From Aliterella atlantica CENA595 (GTDB lineage Bacteria > Cyanobacteriota > Cyanobacteriia > Cyanobacteriales > Chroococcidiopsidaceae): a stretch of 64,000 nt of DNA. Shown in pieces: positions 47,236 through 57,045 of the stretch (position 1 is its first letter; every line of letters begins with the position of its first letter). The notes under the pieces were generated by a model. That model had not been told where the DNA came from. It was given only the letters and a program-made list of their open reading frames with translations, and made no database searches. Position numbers and translations under genes: made by a program. The stretch lies in contig NZ_JYON01000012.1 in NCBI RefSeq assembly GCF_000952155.1, forward strand, positions 62,001-126,000, written 5' to 3'.

Positions 47236-47664
47236 CTAATTATCTTTATTCATCATCTGCCGTAGATCGTCAAGAGGGGATTCAGATTGATTATTTTCTA
47301 GCTCATTGCTTGGTTTTATTTGTTTAAATTCAGGCTCGTCAAGACAAAATTCTAAAGTAAATTTAATTCTAAACTTGCCTTTTTGCCAACCTCCAGAACC
47401 AATACTTAAAATTTCACAATTTTTTCCCTCACTAAACCACTTCCAATTTTTCTTTTGCCATCTATTATATCTTTGGTGAAATTCACTAATACCTGTTCCT
47501 TTTATTCCTTTAGAATCTAAAAAATCAACTAAGGTATCTGCTAATTTATCTTGCAGGGCTGATTGCAATGCTTTTTTAAAGCTACCAAACTTACACATCT
47601 CCGATGAATTGAATGCTATAACATCATCTTCACTGTAATTTGGTTGAGAAAATTTATCTTCCAT
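47236..47664 (-). CDS. KGK-domain protein 2
   Basis: 142 aa. KGK motif GGWQKGKFRIKFTLEF, preceded by KWFSEGKNCEILSIG, and tail ESPLDDLRQMM. Compared with KGK protein 1 the N-terminal half is different and longer, whereas the core and the tail are kept. The two genes lie in tandem, 100 bases apart, and probably arose by duplication. Function unknown. Confidence 0.85.
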   Translation of the reverse strand: MEDKFSQPNYSEDDVIAFNSSEMCKFGSFKKALQSALQDKLADTLVDFLDSKGIKGTGISEFHQRYNRWQKKNWKWFSEGKNCEILSIGSGGWQKGKFRIKFTLEFCLDEPEFKQIKPSNELENNQSESPLDDLRQMMNKDN

Positions 47665-47753
47665 CTCAATATTTTTCCTTAAGGTGTTTATATTTTTTAA
47701 ACTAATAAACCATCAAATAGAACTCGTGTCTACACAGACAAAACTCGCGTAGG

Positions 47754-47778
47754 CGGGTTACAAAATTCATGTAACCCG
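47754..47778. repeat. Hairpin CGGGTTACA...TGTAACCCG
   Basis: Perfect 9-bp arms with a 7-base loop between the dynamin-like gene and KGK protein 2. Preceded by GTCTACACAGAC and ACTCGCGTAGGCGGGTT, typical of interspersed cyanobacterial repeats. It could also act as a terminator for the dynamin gene. Confidence 0.6.
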
Positions 47779-47795
47779 TGAATAAGAACTAAAAT

Positions 47796-50216
47796 CTAAA
47801 CAGCCAAAGCAGTCTCCAAAACACCTGTATCAACTGCAACAGTTATATAATCAGCATCAGCAATTACAGGCAATAAATGATTGTGCAATTGCATTGCTTG
47901 CAAACAACTATTAATTCCAGCAACAGCCTGATTGTATTCAGTAATATTGCTTTCAATTTCAGCTTGCGATCGCTTATTACTTGCAATCTTTTCTTCTGCT
48001 TCTTTTTCTAATGTCTGCTCTAAATAACTACGCGCACAACTATATTGCTGTAAAATGTCATTAGCTTGCTTTTCTGCTAACAATAACAGTTGAGTTTTCA
48101 AAATTTGATTGATAGTCTGGCGGAAGTTTTTGCGAATAGTTGCAGAGACTTTAGGCTCAAAATCTAACTTCAAAAGTTGGCGAATTGCTGGTTCTGCTTC
48201 TACCATACTTTCGCAGTCATAACCTTGCGATGTTTGTGCTAGTGTTTGCCGAAATTGATAGATAGAAAAAGTACCTTCATCGTAAAATCTGGGACTTTCT
48301 CTGACAAAGCGATCGCATTCTACTTGTGCTGCACTTGCTAAAGCTTGCTTGATAGGGTTTTCTAGTTCTTTTATCTGTTGTTCAATTCCTGCATCACCGC
48401 CTATCAGGCGGTACAATTGACTGTAATATTCTGCTTTACGCACTCGCTCATTTAACCGTTGAAAAAAGCTTGCAGCCACTTCCTGACAAGAATTAACTAA
48501 AACATCTTCTAACTGATTAGCTAAGTAGTAAAGTGCTTCTACTAAAATAGCGATCAAAGGTGCTGTAGCATTGCGCCGATGGCTGAGAGTAGCACGACTA
48601 TATGCATCTGCAACCGAGAAAGTATTTAACAACTCATCTAAGCGGCTAATCATTTTCGTTTGCAGCAGACGAAAATCTCCTTCAAAGCGATCGCATTTAT
48701 TTGTGACTAGCTGATTAATTTCTGTTTCAATATGTTGATAAAATTGCTCTCCTATTTCCTGCAATTGTTGGCTTAAACGATCTAACTCCCGCGCTTTCAT
48801 AGTTTCAATTTCGCGGGGTTGACTGACTAAATCACGATGTTTAGTAATATAGTTATTCCGCAAGCTAATACAGATTGGTTGTAAATCGTCAGCTAAGTTA
48901 GCAAATAGTTGAGGACGCTTTTCTTGGGTTAAATAACGAGTAATAGCTGCGCGAAACTCCTCAATACCGCTATCTTGAATTAGCTGGTTAATTAGCAAAG
49001 TTCCTTGTTCGGCTAATATCCGAACGTAGTTTTCGTTTGGCGATTCAAAGCTGTTGACAGAGATTCTAAAAATACTCGGCGATAGCTTACCAGAGTTAGC
49101 ACAGTAACGGTTTAATTCGTTAACAAATTGCGGTGTTTCTTCTCTACTTACACTCTCAGCCAATATGGAATCTAAACCAAAGCGATCGCGTCCGCTTGTT
49201 TGTTTGATCTGACTGCCGTAAAATCCTAGTAAACCGCTAGTTTTATATACCCTGCTAGTATCTCGAAACTGAGAACTAATTAGATCGTCAAGGCGTTGTC
49301 TCAGTTGCGTATTGTACCAAGTTTCATCAATTCGGTTGAAGACATAGAAAACGCGATCGCGTATTCCTGGATTAGAACGCATTTTTTCAATTAATTCTGT
49401 CTCTTCCTTCGTCATGTCTCCCGCTGATGCAGGTTTGAGTACGCAAACAACGGCTGAAGTATCTGGGTGTTCGATTTTGCGGTATGTAAGTTCTGCATCC
49501 TTCTGTACGGGTGCGTCAATGCCTGGAGTATCAATAATTACATTTCCATCTGCAAGTAAAGGATGATGACAATAATATTCAATCCGCTTCAAAACAGCGC
49601 TATTGCTACCACGTCTTGCATAACTTGCTGCTTCCTTCAAATTAGCAAAGTCGAACTGTTCCATCGAATAAGTAGCATTATTAATCGTATGGATGCGATC
49701 GCGATTTCCCTCAAATCCTGCGATTAATAGTATCAGTGCTTTAGCTTGTTTGGCTCGTTCTGACTTGCTTTCGCCGCCTTCTTGTTGGATAATTGCCGTA
49801 CATCCTTGGCGCAGTAAATCCAGGAATTCAGCTTGATTGATATTAATTTGTGCTGTGAGATTTAACTTTTGACATAAAGCGACAATTTGTTCTCTAATTT
49901 CCACTTCGCTAAGGAAAGTCAGAATAACTTTTTCGGCATCAGGTTCGGCGTAAAAAATATAACATTCTGTCCCCGTAGCGTGTCCTTCTGCGCTATATAA
50001 TAGCTCCCTTTCTAACAAAGCATTGATTAACATCGACTTACCAGCACTAAAAGCGCCAGCAAAAACAATTTCAAATGTGGGAGAAACTGCTTTTCTTAAG
50101 CTAGATTTGACTGACGTTGTATCTTGCGATCGCAATGTCGGTTCTTGATGCAATAATTGCAGTACGCTTTCAACTTGTGCTTGTAAATTTTGACACTGCG
50201 GTAACAGTGTTGTCAT
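47796..50216 (-). CDS. Dynamin-like GTPase
   Basis: 806 aa bacterial dynamin-family protein. The G domain has G1 GAFSAGKSMLINALL (about residues 54-68), G3 DTPGIDAP and G4 NRID. A long helical part follows, with coiled-coil-rich segments (QQYSCARSYLEQTLEKEAEEK). Bacterial dynamins remodel membranes and several act in membrane protection or phage defence, but no such role is shown here. No clear transmembrane segment is seen. It is upstream of the KGK-HNH group, separated by a hairpin repeat. Confidence 0.9.
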   Translation of the reverse strand: MTTLLPQCQNLQAQVESVLQLLHQEPTLRSQDTTSVKSSLRKAVSPTFEIVFAGAFSAGKSMLINALLERELLYSAEGHATGTECYIFYAEPDAEKVILTFLSEVEIREQIVALCQKLNLTAQININQAEFLDLLRQGCTAIIQQEGGESKSERAKQAKALILLIAGFEGNRDRIHTINNATYSMEQFDFANLKEAASYARRGSNSAVLKRIEYYCHHPLLADGNVIIDTPGIDAPVQKDAELTYRKIEHPDTSAVVCVLKPASAGDMTKEETELIEKMRSNPGIRDRVFYVFNRIDETWYNTQLRQRLDDLISSQFRDTSRVYKTSGLLGFYGSQIKQTSGRDRFGLDSILAESVSREETPQFVNELNRYCANSGKLSPSIFRISVNSFESPNENYVRILAEQGTLLINQLIQDSGIEEFRAAITRYLTQEKRPQLFANLADDLQPICISLRNNYITKHRDLVSQPREIETMKARELDRLSQQLQEIGEQFYQHIETEINQLVTNKCDRFEGDFRLLQTKMISRLDELLNTFSVADAYSRATLSHRRNATAPLIAILVEALYYLANQLEDVLVNSCQEVAASFFQRLNERVRKAEYYSQLYRLIGGDAGIEQQIKELENPIKQALASAAQVECDRFVRESPRFYDEGTFSIYQFRQTLAQTSQGYDCESMVEAEPAIRQLLKLDFEPKVSATIRKNFRQTINQILKTQLLLLAEKQANDILQQYSCARSYLEQTLEKEAEEKIASNKRSQAEIESNITEYNQAVAGINSCLQAMQLHNHLLPVIADADYITVAVDTGVLETALAV

Positions 50217-50349
50217 TATTTTGTCCTATTAGTGAAAAATAATATCTTCCATATTTTAGAAATTACATTTTTATAAAAGTTACAGTGAAATTACTGATAT
50301 ATTTGCACGTCTCATAAACTGAATTAGTAAATATACCCTTGATAGCACT

Positions 50350-50742
50350 ATGCAAACATTCGCTTTCCGACTAAAGCCAGACGAAGATTTGAAACAAGCT
50401 TTACAAGCATTTACTCAAAAGCAAGATATCAAAGCCGGATTTATTTTGACAGCAATTGGTAGTTTAAAACAGGCAAGTATTCGTTTTGCCAATCAAAACA
50501 CTGCTACAGTTTTACAAGATAAATTTGAAATACTTTCACTTAACGGTACATTAGCAATCACAGGCATTCATATTCATATTGCGATCGCTGATAGTCAGGG
50601 TAAAACTATTGGCGGACATTTGGAAAACGGTTGCATTATTTACACAACTGCTGAAATTGTCATCGGTGTAAGTGAAGAATTTACCTTTGATAGAATTGTT
50701 GATAAACAAACAGGATATAAAGAATTACAAATTAAAGAGTAA
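50350..50742 (+). CDS. PCC/PPC (DUF296) domain protein
   Basis: 130 aa, a stand-alone PCC domain (also named DUF296): MQTFAFRLKPDEDLKQALQA, IKAGFILTAIGSLKQASIRF, GIHIHIAIADSQGKTIGGHL and CIIYTTAEIVIGV. In plants it is fused to AT-hooks (AHL proteins); the bacterial single-domain form is a trimer of unknown role, with His in GIHIHI and GGHL as possible metal ligands. It is followed after 17 bases by the DUF2157 gene. Confidence 0.9.
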   Translation: MQTFAFRLKPDEDLKQALQAFTQKQDIKAGFILTAIGSLKQASIRFANQNTATVLQDKFEILSLNGTLAITGIHIHIAIADSQGKTIGGHLENGCIIYTTAEIVIGVSEEFTFDRIVDKQTGYKELQIKE

Positions 50743-50759
50743 GAGAAGAGGTAAATACC

Positions 50760-52178
50760 TTGGCATCAGATAAGTTTCGTCAGCAATTAAGACATGAGTT
50801 AGAAATATGGCGTAGTGAAGGAATAATTCAAGACAATCAATACGAACAACTAGCGCAACGCTATCAATTAGACACTCTCGATACTGCTTCCCGCAATCAA
50901 TTTGTAACTATTTTGATTGGATTAGGTAGCGTTCTGATCGGTTTAGGAATAATTACTTTTGTCGCCGCGAATTGGCAAGAAATGTCAAGAAGTATCAGAG
51001 TAGCACTACTATTAAGTTTATTTATCAGTGTAAATATTGCTGGATTTTACTTGTGGAGAAAACCAAATGATGCTAGCAAACGTCTTGGACATGGATTGCT
51101 GCTACTAGGAGCATTCATATTAGGGGCAAATATGGGGTTAATGGGACAAATGTTTCACATTAGTAGCCCTTTTTACGAACTATTACTAGCTTGGGGAGTT
51201 GGCGTAATTGCAATGGCTTATAGCCTGCAAATAACATCTTTGGGTATTATGTCAATTTTCTTAATTTTAGGTGGTTATTTAGGATTTGCTACAACAGATT
51301 TATATCCGTTATTACAACTAAATCGAGAAGTTTCTTGGTCATCGTTGTTAGGACAGCATTTACCAATAATTGCCTGCATCACATTTATACCACTAGCTTA
51401 TTGGTGTCGTTCTCAATGGATTTTTGCTTTAAGCGCGATCGCTATCTTCTTGCCGCTAATAGGCAATATAACTCCCTACAATGTCGGAGTATCTAATCTC
51501 ACTCCCTTGCAAGCAGAAGGTTGGATATTTGCGATCGCATTTGCCTTACCACCAGCCTTATTATGGAGTTATGATGATTCATTGTGGGTGTATAGTAGCT
51601 TATTTGGTAGAGGCGTAGCACCCAAGTCATTTGTGGCGATCGCGCGAAATTTAGCATTAGTTTATCTAGCGATCGTCTTTTATATCTGCTCTTTTTATGG
51701 TTTGTGGAATAATTGGTCATCCTCAACAGTTAACGCTAGTAATAAGTTAAACTGGTTTCCCTTAATCGATGTCTTTGTTTTGGCTGTAATTGCTATTTGG
51801 CAATGGTTGTATATCGTAAAACAGCGCCGTTCTCACAATTGGAATTTAACTACAATTGTCATTGCCGGATTATGCGCGATCGCCGCTCTAATACCTTTGT
51901 GGCATACTTACATTACGCCAATTGCCTTAGCAGCAACATTTATATTCAATGCCTCACTATTTCTCCTAGCTACAGGCTTGATGCGCGAAGGATTGGCTCA
52001 AGGACAACGCCGCGCTTTTTGGGGTGGTATGCTGCTAATAACTTTGAGAATTGCAGCTTGGGTTTTAATATCCGTTACTGGATTAATATTTAAGTCTTTA
52101 ATCTTTATTTTGTGCGGTGTGGGGATAATTGCGATCGGCTTGTGGTTTGAGCGCTATGTAAAAACTTTGAGAACTTGA
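50760..52178 (+). CDS. DUF2157 multi-pass membrane protein
   Basis: 472 aa. A soluble N-terminus of about 50 residues (LRHELEIWRSEGIIQDNQYEQL), then about 12 membrane helices from FVTILIGLGSVLIGLGIITFVAANW. The helix-start pattern VAANWQEMSRSIRVALLL is the DUF2157 signature. The family is usually found with DUF4401 and GDYXXLXY genes, but here the GDYXXLXY gene is at 10655-11317. The start is TTG, with AGAAGAGG upstream. Function unknown. Confidence 0.85.
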   Translation: MASDKFRQQLRHELEIWRSEGIIQDNQYEQLAQRYQLDTLDTASRNQFVTILIGLGSVLIGLGIITFVAANWQEMSRSIRVALLLSLFISVNIAGFYLWRKPNDASKRLGHGLLLLGAFILGANMGLMGQMFHISSPFYELLLAWGVGVIAMAYSLQITSLGIMSIFLILGGYLGFATTDLYPLLQLNREVSWSSLLGQHLPIIACITFIPLAYWCRSQWIFALSAIAIFLPLIGNITPYNVGVSNLTPLQAEGWIFAIAFALPPALLWSYDDSLWVYSSLFGRGVAPKSFVAIARNLALVYLAIVFYICSFYGLWNNWSSSTVNASNKLNWFPLIDVFVLAVIAIWQWLYIVKQRRSHNWNLTTIVIAGLCAIAALIPLWHTYITPIALAATFIFNASLFLLATGLMREGLAQGQRRAFWGGMLLITLRIAAWVLISVTGLIFKSLIFILCGVGIIAIGLWFERYVKTLRT

Positions 52179-52206
52179 TAGTTTGGAAATTTGAGTAAGT
52201 TAGCAC

Positions 52207-53022
52207 TTATATCTTATTTATACTGGCAGGAAAGTTGTGCAAATCTATAACTACCCCTTGCCAGCAATTTTCTTCTAAATTCACAATTGCTGAAATTAGT
52301 ACCTGCATTGTAGAGCGATCGCGTTTAAGCAACTGCGTTTTAAATTTATCTACCTTGCCTTGAGTTTGCAAGTCTGCTAGTATCAACTGGCGATCGCCTT
52401 CGTTAATGTATAAATCTTTACAGGCTATTTGGTTAATTACCTCTGCTGTCTGAGCGTAACCTAGCATTTGGATGAAATACTGGTTCGCTTCTACAATCAA
52501 ACCATCGGCGATACGGACGCTAAAGATGCCTACAGGAGCGTTTGCAAAGAGATTGCGAAGTTTTGCTTCAGCTTTTTGGCGATCGCAAATTTCTTTTTGG
52601 AGTTGGGCGTTGCGCTGGCTTAGTTGCTTTTGCAGTTTGCGGATTGTCAAGTTATTCTCGACACGAGCAAATACTTCTTCCTCACTAAATGGTTTGGTAA
52701 TGTAATCTACTCCACCCACAGCAAAGGCTTTGACTTTATCTAGTGCTTCATCTAAAGCGCTAATAAAAATTACTGGGATGTCGCAGGTTTGTGGGGAAGC
52801 TTTTAAGTGTTGACAGACTTCATAGCCGTTCATATCTGGCATCATGATGTCTAATAGAATTAAATCGGGTGGCGCAGCTTGCACAGTCTTCAATGCAGTT
52901 TGCCCGTTAATTACTTTACGCACTTCATACCCCAGTTGAGCGAGCATAGCAGACAAAAGCCGCAAGTTGTCTGGCTTATCGTCCACAACGAGAATATTTG
53001 CTTTTTCTAGTTGTTGATTCAT
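52207..53022 (-). CDS. Response regulator with REC and PAS domains
   Basis: 271 aa. The N-terminal receiver domain has the phospho-Asp in PDLILLDIMMPDMNGYEV (about residue 56) and the Lys in YITKPF. A PAS domain follows (residues about 150-265). There is no DNA-binding or enzymatic output domain, so the protein probably signals by interaction. It is the last gene of the binding protein-kinase-regulator operon and overlaps the kinase stop by 4 bases (translational coupling). Confidence 0.93.
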   Translation of the reverse strand: MNQQLEKANILVVDDKPDNLRLLSAMLAQLGYEVRKVINGQTALKTVQAAPPDLILLDIMMPDMNGYEVCQHLKASPQTCDIPVIFISALDEALDKVKAFAVGGVDYITKPFSEEEVFARVENNLTIRKLQKQLSQRNAQLQKEICDRQKAEAKLRNLFANAPVGIFSVRIADGLIVEANQYFIQMLGYAQTAEVINQIACKDLYINEGDRQLILADLQTQGKVDKFKTQLLKRDRSTMQVLISAIVNLEENCWQGVVIDLHNFPASINKI

Positions 53023-55472
53023 GGGGAACCTGGCTGGGTAAGATCGATGATTTTATCAATCCGAAAACTATTGACAGCTTCAGCTAAACCATCTGCTAGA
53101 GGTGCATTGGCGGAAGGGATTTGCTGCAACAAGCTAAAAATTTGTTTCTCATCAGTACGCAGTGCTGCTTGGTGTAGTTCTTCTATCCACTGCTGAGGCA
53201 TAACACTTAAGCTTTCCACTTTCAGCGCGTACTCTGTTGACTTAACGGTTGGTTGGCTATCTGCGTATAGGTAACGCACTCCCAAATACTTAGCCATTTT
53301 TTCGAGGATGACTTCTTCAAGAAAAGGCTTGCAAACAAAATCGTCGCACCCGCTCGATAATACTAAAGCTCGTTCTTCATCAAAGGCGCTCGCAGTAAGG
53401 GCAATGACGATCGTATTTTTTCCCTTTGCCTGGGATTTAATTTGTCTAGTTGCTTCGTATCCATCCATTACAGGCATCCGCATATCCATCCAAATTAAAT
53501 GAGGTTCCCAAGTTTGCCAGATACTTACGCCTACTTGTCCATTTTCGGCGGCGCGGACTGCAAAGCCAATAGATGTGAGAAATTTAACTAAAAGTTGACG
53601 ATTTTCGCTTTTATCTTCAACTACCAAGATGCGGTAAATAGGTTGATCGGGAGCTAATGCGATCGCTCTTTGTCTTACTCTAGTTTCACTTTCTTCTATT
53701 ATCTGCGCTCTATTTACCGGAACATCGAAGGAAAAAATTGTGCCTTGCCCTGGCGTACTGCGTAAAGCAATTTCACCATGCATCAAGCGGGCAAATTGTT
53801 GACTGATAGATAACCCCAAACCCGTTCCCTGATGAGATTGTAGCCCAGCTTGAGTTTGCACAAATGGTTTAAATAATCTTTCTAACTCCGATGGAGCAAT
53901 TCCCATCCCCGTATCTTCAACTTCAAAATGCAAAGTTAAACCTTCGCTTGATTGCTCTTGGCGATCGCTAATAACAGACACGCGCAAAATTACTCTACCA
54001 GTTGCAGTAAACTTAATTGCATTGCCCAAAAGGTTAATTAATACTTGACGCAACTTACTTTCATCTGCCCGTACGTAGGTAGGAACATCAAGAGCGCGCT
54101 GGAAAATTAACTCCAATCCCTTAGCTTCAGCTTTAATCTCAAACATCTCTGCCAAAGCGTCCAGCAAATTGTAAAGGTTAAAGTTAGTTTCATCTAGGGT
54201 GATGCGCCCTGCCTCAATCTTAGACATCGATAGGACATCATTAATTAGAGTTAGTAAGTGTTCGCCACTGCGACTAATAGTTGCTAAATTTTCTAGTTGA
54301 GCAGCACTAAGAGCAGGATCGCGAGTCATTAGTTGCGTAAAGCCGAGAATGGCACTAAGAGGTGTCCGCAGTTCGTGGCTCATATTAGCGAGGAAGGCAC
54401 TTTTGGCATGATTGGCAGCTAGGGCTTCTTGGGCTTTTTGTTCTAACTTGTGGCTGTAATTTTCTAACTGGGCGCGGGAAAGTTGCAACTGTTGGGCTAG
54501 CCAATACACTCCTATCGATAGCACTCCCACAGATACAAGTCCGACTAAAACAATCGTTCCCGCTAATTGACGCGCTGGGGTAAATGCTTCGGCTTGCTGC
54601 ATCTCCACGAGTAGAGCTAAGTCTTGGGCGTTTAACCAGCGATATACGCCGATTACTGGCACGTTGGCGTAGTTTTGATACAGCCCAAATCCACTAACTC
54701 CGCTAATTGCCGTATCAATCCCCTGGCTGCTAACCCCCATAGAAAACGCCTGCATATCGGTGCGATCTGCTTTAGAAATGAAAGTGTTTTTGACTACCAA
54801 AGAGCCAACCAAATAGGTTTCGCCGCTTTTACCTAAGCCTGTACGTTCGCGGACAATGCGATCGATTCGATCTAAATTGAGGTGAGCGAGGATTAAGCCT
54901 TGACGTACTCCGGCTGCGTCTCTTATTGGTGTTGCTAAAGTTACGGCTGGTTTGCCAGTATTGGGTGAAACGTAGAAAATCGGTGCAAAAGTTTTTCCTT
55001 GCTCTATCTTCTCAATATAGGTAGTATCGGCTAAAATTTCGTACTGACCTTCATGCTGTTTATTAGTAGATAAGATTACTTTGTTGCTGCGGTCGAGAAT
55101 AAAAATTTCTTGGAAATCTGGCTTGGTTTGGGTGATATCGATTAAGTAGTTGGCAATTTGGTGCGTAGCAAGATTGCGCTTAGAGGCACTTTGAGCCTGC
55201 AAAATCTTGTCGATTTGGCGTTGTGCGGGAAACTTAGCGATCGCAAAAAAGTCTTGTTGCCGATCTTGAAACCAACGGGTAATTTCTTCTTCTTTTAATG
55301 TTGCCGCTACGCTCAGTTGATTGTATGCTGCTTGCTTCAAAGCTTCTCTAGCTCTATAAAAAGCCACACCACCTACTACACCAATAGCGATTAGAGACAA
55401 CAGGAGGAATAAACTTGCGACTTTAGAAGTAAGGTGCTGATTGCCATGCATAAGGTACAAGGACTTTACCAT
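53019..55472 (-). CDS. Hybrid sensor histidine kinase (Cache, HisKA, HATPase, REC)
   Basis: 817 aa. Two membrane segments flank a periplasmic Cache-type sensor domain (residues about 35-300, with FIDRSNKVIL-like LDRSNKVILSTNK). A coiled linker leads to HisKA with phospho-His in ANMSHELRTPLSAI, then HATPase (N box NLLGNAIKFT, G1 DTGMGIAP, G2 GTGLGLSI), and a receiver domain with WMDMRMPVMDGYEA. All catalytic motifs are present. It overlaps the upstream binding-protein gene by 7 bases and the downstream regulator by 4. The ligand is probably supplied by the partner binding protein (inferred). Confidence 0.94.
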   Translation of the reverse strand: MVKSLYLMHGNQHLTSKVASLFLLLSLIAIGVVGGVAFYRAREALKQAAYNQLSVAATLKEEEITRWFQDRQQDFFAIAKFPAQRQIDKILQAQSASKRNLATHQIANYLIDITQTKPDFQEIFILDRSNKVILSTNKQHEGQYEILADTTYIEKIEQGKTFAPIFYVSPNTGKPAVTLATPIRDAAGVRQGLILAHLNLDRIDRIVRERTGLGKSGETYLVGSLVVKNTFISKADRTDMQAFSMGVSSQGIDTAISGVSGFGLYQNYANVPVIGVYRWLNAQDLALLVEMQQAEAFTPARQLAGTIVLVGLVSVGVLSIGVYWLAQQLQLSRAQLENYSHKLEQKAQEALAANHAKSAFLANMSHELRTPLSAILGFTQLMTRDPALSAAQLENLATISRSGEHLLTLINDVLSMSKIEAGRITLDETNFNLYNLLDALAEMFEIKAEAKGLELIFQRALDVPTYVRADESKLRQVLINLLGNAIKFTATGRVILRVSVISDRQEQSSEGLTLHFEVEDTGMGIAPSELERLFKPFVQTQAGLQSHQGTGLGLSISQQFARLMHGEIALRSTPGQGTIFSFDVPVNRAQIIEESETRVRQRAIALAPDQPIYRILVVEDKSENRQLLVKFLTSIGFAVRAAENGQVGVSIWQTWEPHLIWMDMRMPVMDGYEATRQIKSQAKGKNTIVIALTASAFDEERALVLSSGCDDFVCKPFLEEVILEKMAKYLGVRYLYADSQPTVKSTEYALKVESLSVMPQQWIEELHQAALRTDEKQIFSLLQQIPSANAPLADGLAEAVNSFRIDKIIDLTQPGSP

Positions 55473-56890
55473 TCGGCAAAAATTTGTTTGATGCGGGCGA
55501 TCGCTTCATCGGCAGCTACTTCTGCCGAACTACCGTCAACTAAAACTCTTTTTAAGGCTTTACCCCAAACATTTTCTTTTAGTACCATGCTATAAGCAGG
55601 ATTGGTAAAGGTGTAAAATAAGCGCGTTTGCCCTTGAGCGATCGTCTTTGTGGCGGTGGAAACGTGAGGATCTTGGGGATTTGTCCAAAAAGGATCTTGC
55701 CAATTTGGTTTTAGCACTGGCGAATGACGACCTCCAGCAACTTTGAGATAATTACCAATCACATCCGGTTGAATTAAATAGGCTAAAAAGTCTTTAGCTA
55801 TCTTTTGGTTTGGCGAGTTAGCAAACAAAATAACCTGCTGCACTGTAATTAAATAACGCATTTGCTCGCCGCTAGGTTTGTTGGGCAATTCTAATATTCC
55901 TAGCTTGTGACTATAGGTATCTGGATCTTGACGCAATGCTGTAGCAATAGAAAGAGTATCGTTGGTTGTCATCAATACTTTGCGGTTGAGCAAGTTACGA
56001 TTGTTATCTGGGTTCAACCAGTGCAATGCATCTGGTGGCAAGTAACCTTGTTGATATGCTTTGTTGTACCAATTTAAAATTTTGATAATGCTTTGACGCA
56101 CTTGCGGATTATCGACTTGGAGTTGACCTTGAGAGTCCAACATTTGCACATCGTAAGCTTCCAAAATTTGCTCAAAAGTCTGGTATGTATCTCCCGCAGC
56201 TACCGATAGCGGTAAGCCTAAACCATAAATATCAATTTGTTTTGCCCGTAACTCGTCCTGGCTTTGCATCCAATATTTCCAGAAACCATCCCAATCGTGA
56301 GGAATATTGCGATCGCTACTTCGTCCTATTTTCTCTAGCAAGTCTCGCCAATAGTAAACGTGAATTGTTGCTTGATGAATAGGCAGTGCATAATAACTAC
56401 GCTTTTTATCTGTTTGATTGTAAAAGTTAACAGTTTGTAAAACCTTGTCTGAGTATAGGTTTTTAATTGGTTCGATGACATCGGAAACATCGGCAAGTTT
56501 TCCTTCCCAAGCTAGACGAGGAGCAAGCGACTTTTCACTTTTAAACATGGCAATTAGATCGGGAAGCTCGCCAGATCGAAGCTCTCTTTCTGTTTTCTGC
56601 GATAGCTCGTCGGTACTATAAAAAGAAAGTTCTACTTTGTTACCGCTTTGTTTTTCCCAGTTGCTAACAATCTGTTGCAGCGCTTCATCTTCTTCCAAAG
56701 TAAAGCCTTTATCCCACCAAATTTTCAGGACTTTATTTTCAGTAAAAGCCGCGTTAACCAAATCTCGATTGCTCGTAGAAGTGCGATCGCAAGCAACGAT
56801 GACTAAGGTAAAAAACACCGCTAACAGTAGATATCGCCAGCGTTGGAGATTTCTCAATATTTGGAGGCGATCGCTTTGGATTTTGGACAT
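55466..56890 (-). CDS. Lipoprotein sugar-type solute-binding protein (SBP family 1)
   Basis: 474 aa with a lipoprotein signal: hydrophobic segment FTLVIVAC, where Cys is the lipidated residue. Mature part is a type-II extracellular binding protein of the carbohydrate family (LKIWWDKGFTLEEDEALQQIV; ELPDLIAMFKSE; FLAYLIQPDVIGNYLKVAGG). No ABC permease or ATPase gene is adjacent. The gene overlaps the hybrid kinase, suggesting that the binding protein reports ligand to the kinase instead of, or as well as, feeding a transporter. Confidence 0.92.
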   Translation of the reverse strand: MSKIQSDRLQILRNLQRWRYLLLAVFFTLVIVACDRTSTSNRDLVNAAFTENKVLKIWWDKGFTLEEDEALQQIVSNWEKQSGNKVELSFYSTDELSQKTERELRSGELPDLIAMFKSEKSLAPRLAWEGKLADVSDVIEPIKNLYSDKVLQTVNFYNQTDKKRSYYALPIHQATIHVYYWRDLLEKIGRSSDRNIPHDWDGFWKYWMQSQDELRAKQIDIYGLGLPLSVAAGDTYQTFEQILEAYDVQMLDSQGQLQVDNPQVRQSIIKILNWYNKAYQQGYLPPDALHWLNPDNNRNLLNRKVLMTTNDTLSIATALRQDPDTYSHKLGILELPNKPSGEQMRYLITVQQVILFANSPNQKIAKDFLAYLIQPDVIGNYLKVAGGRHSPVLKPNWQDPFWTNPQDPHVSTATKTIAQGQTRLFYTFTNPAYSMVLKENVWGKALKRVLVDGSSAEVAADEAIARIKQIFAEW

Positions 56891-57045
56891 AGGTTTTCTA
56901 CCCCAGTCTGCACACCTTTACAATATCGATCTACCAATTAAATCTATAAATTTACAGATATTTTTAAAAACCTTTAGATTCAAGCAATGCCCAAAGTTGT
57001 CAAACCGATAAAATAAAAACACCAGATCGCGATCGGGCAATACTT

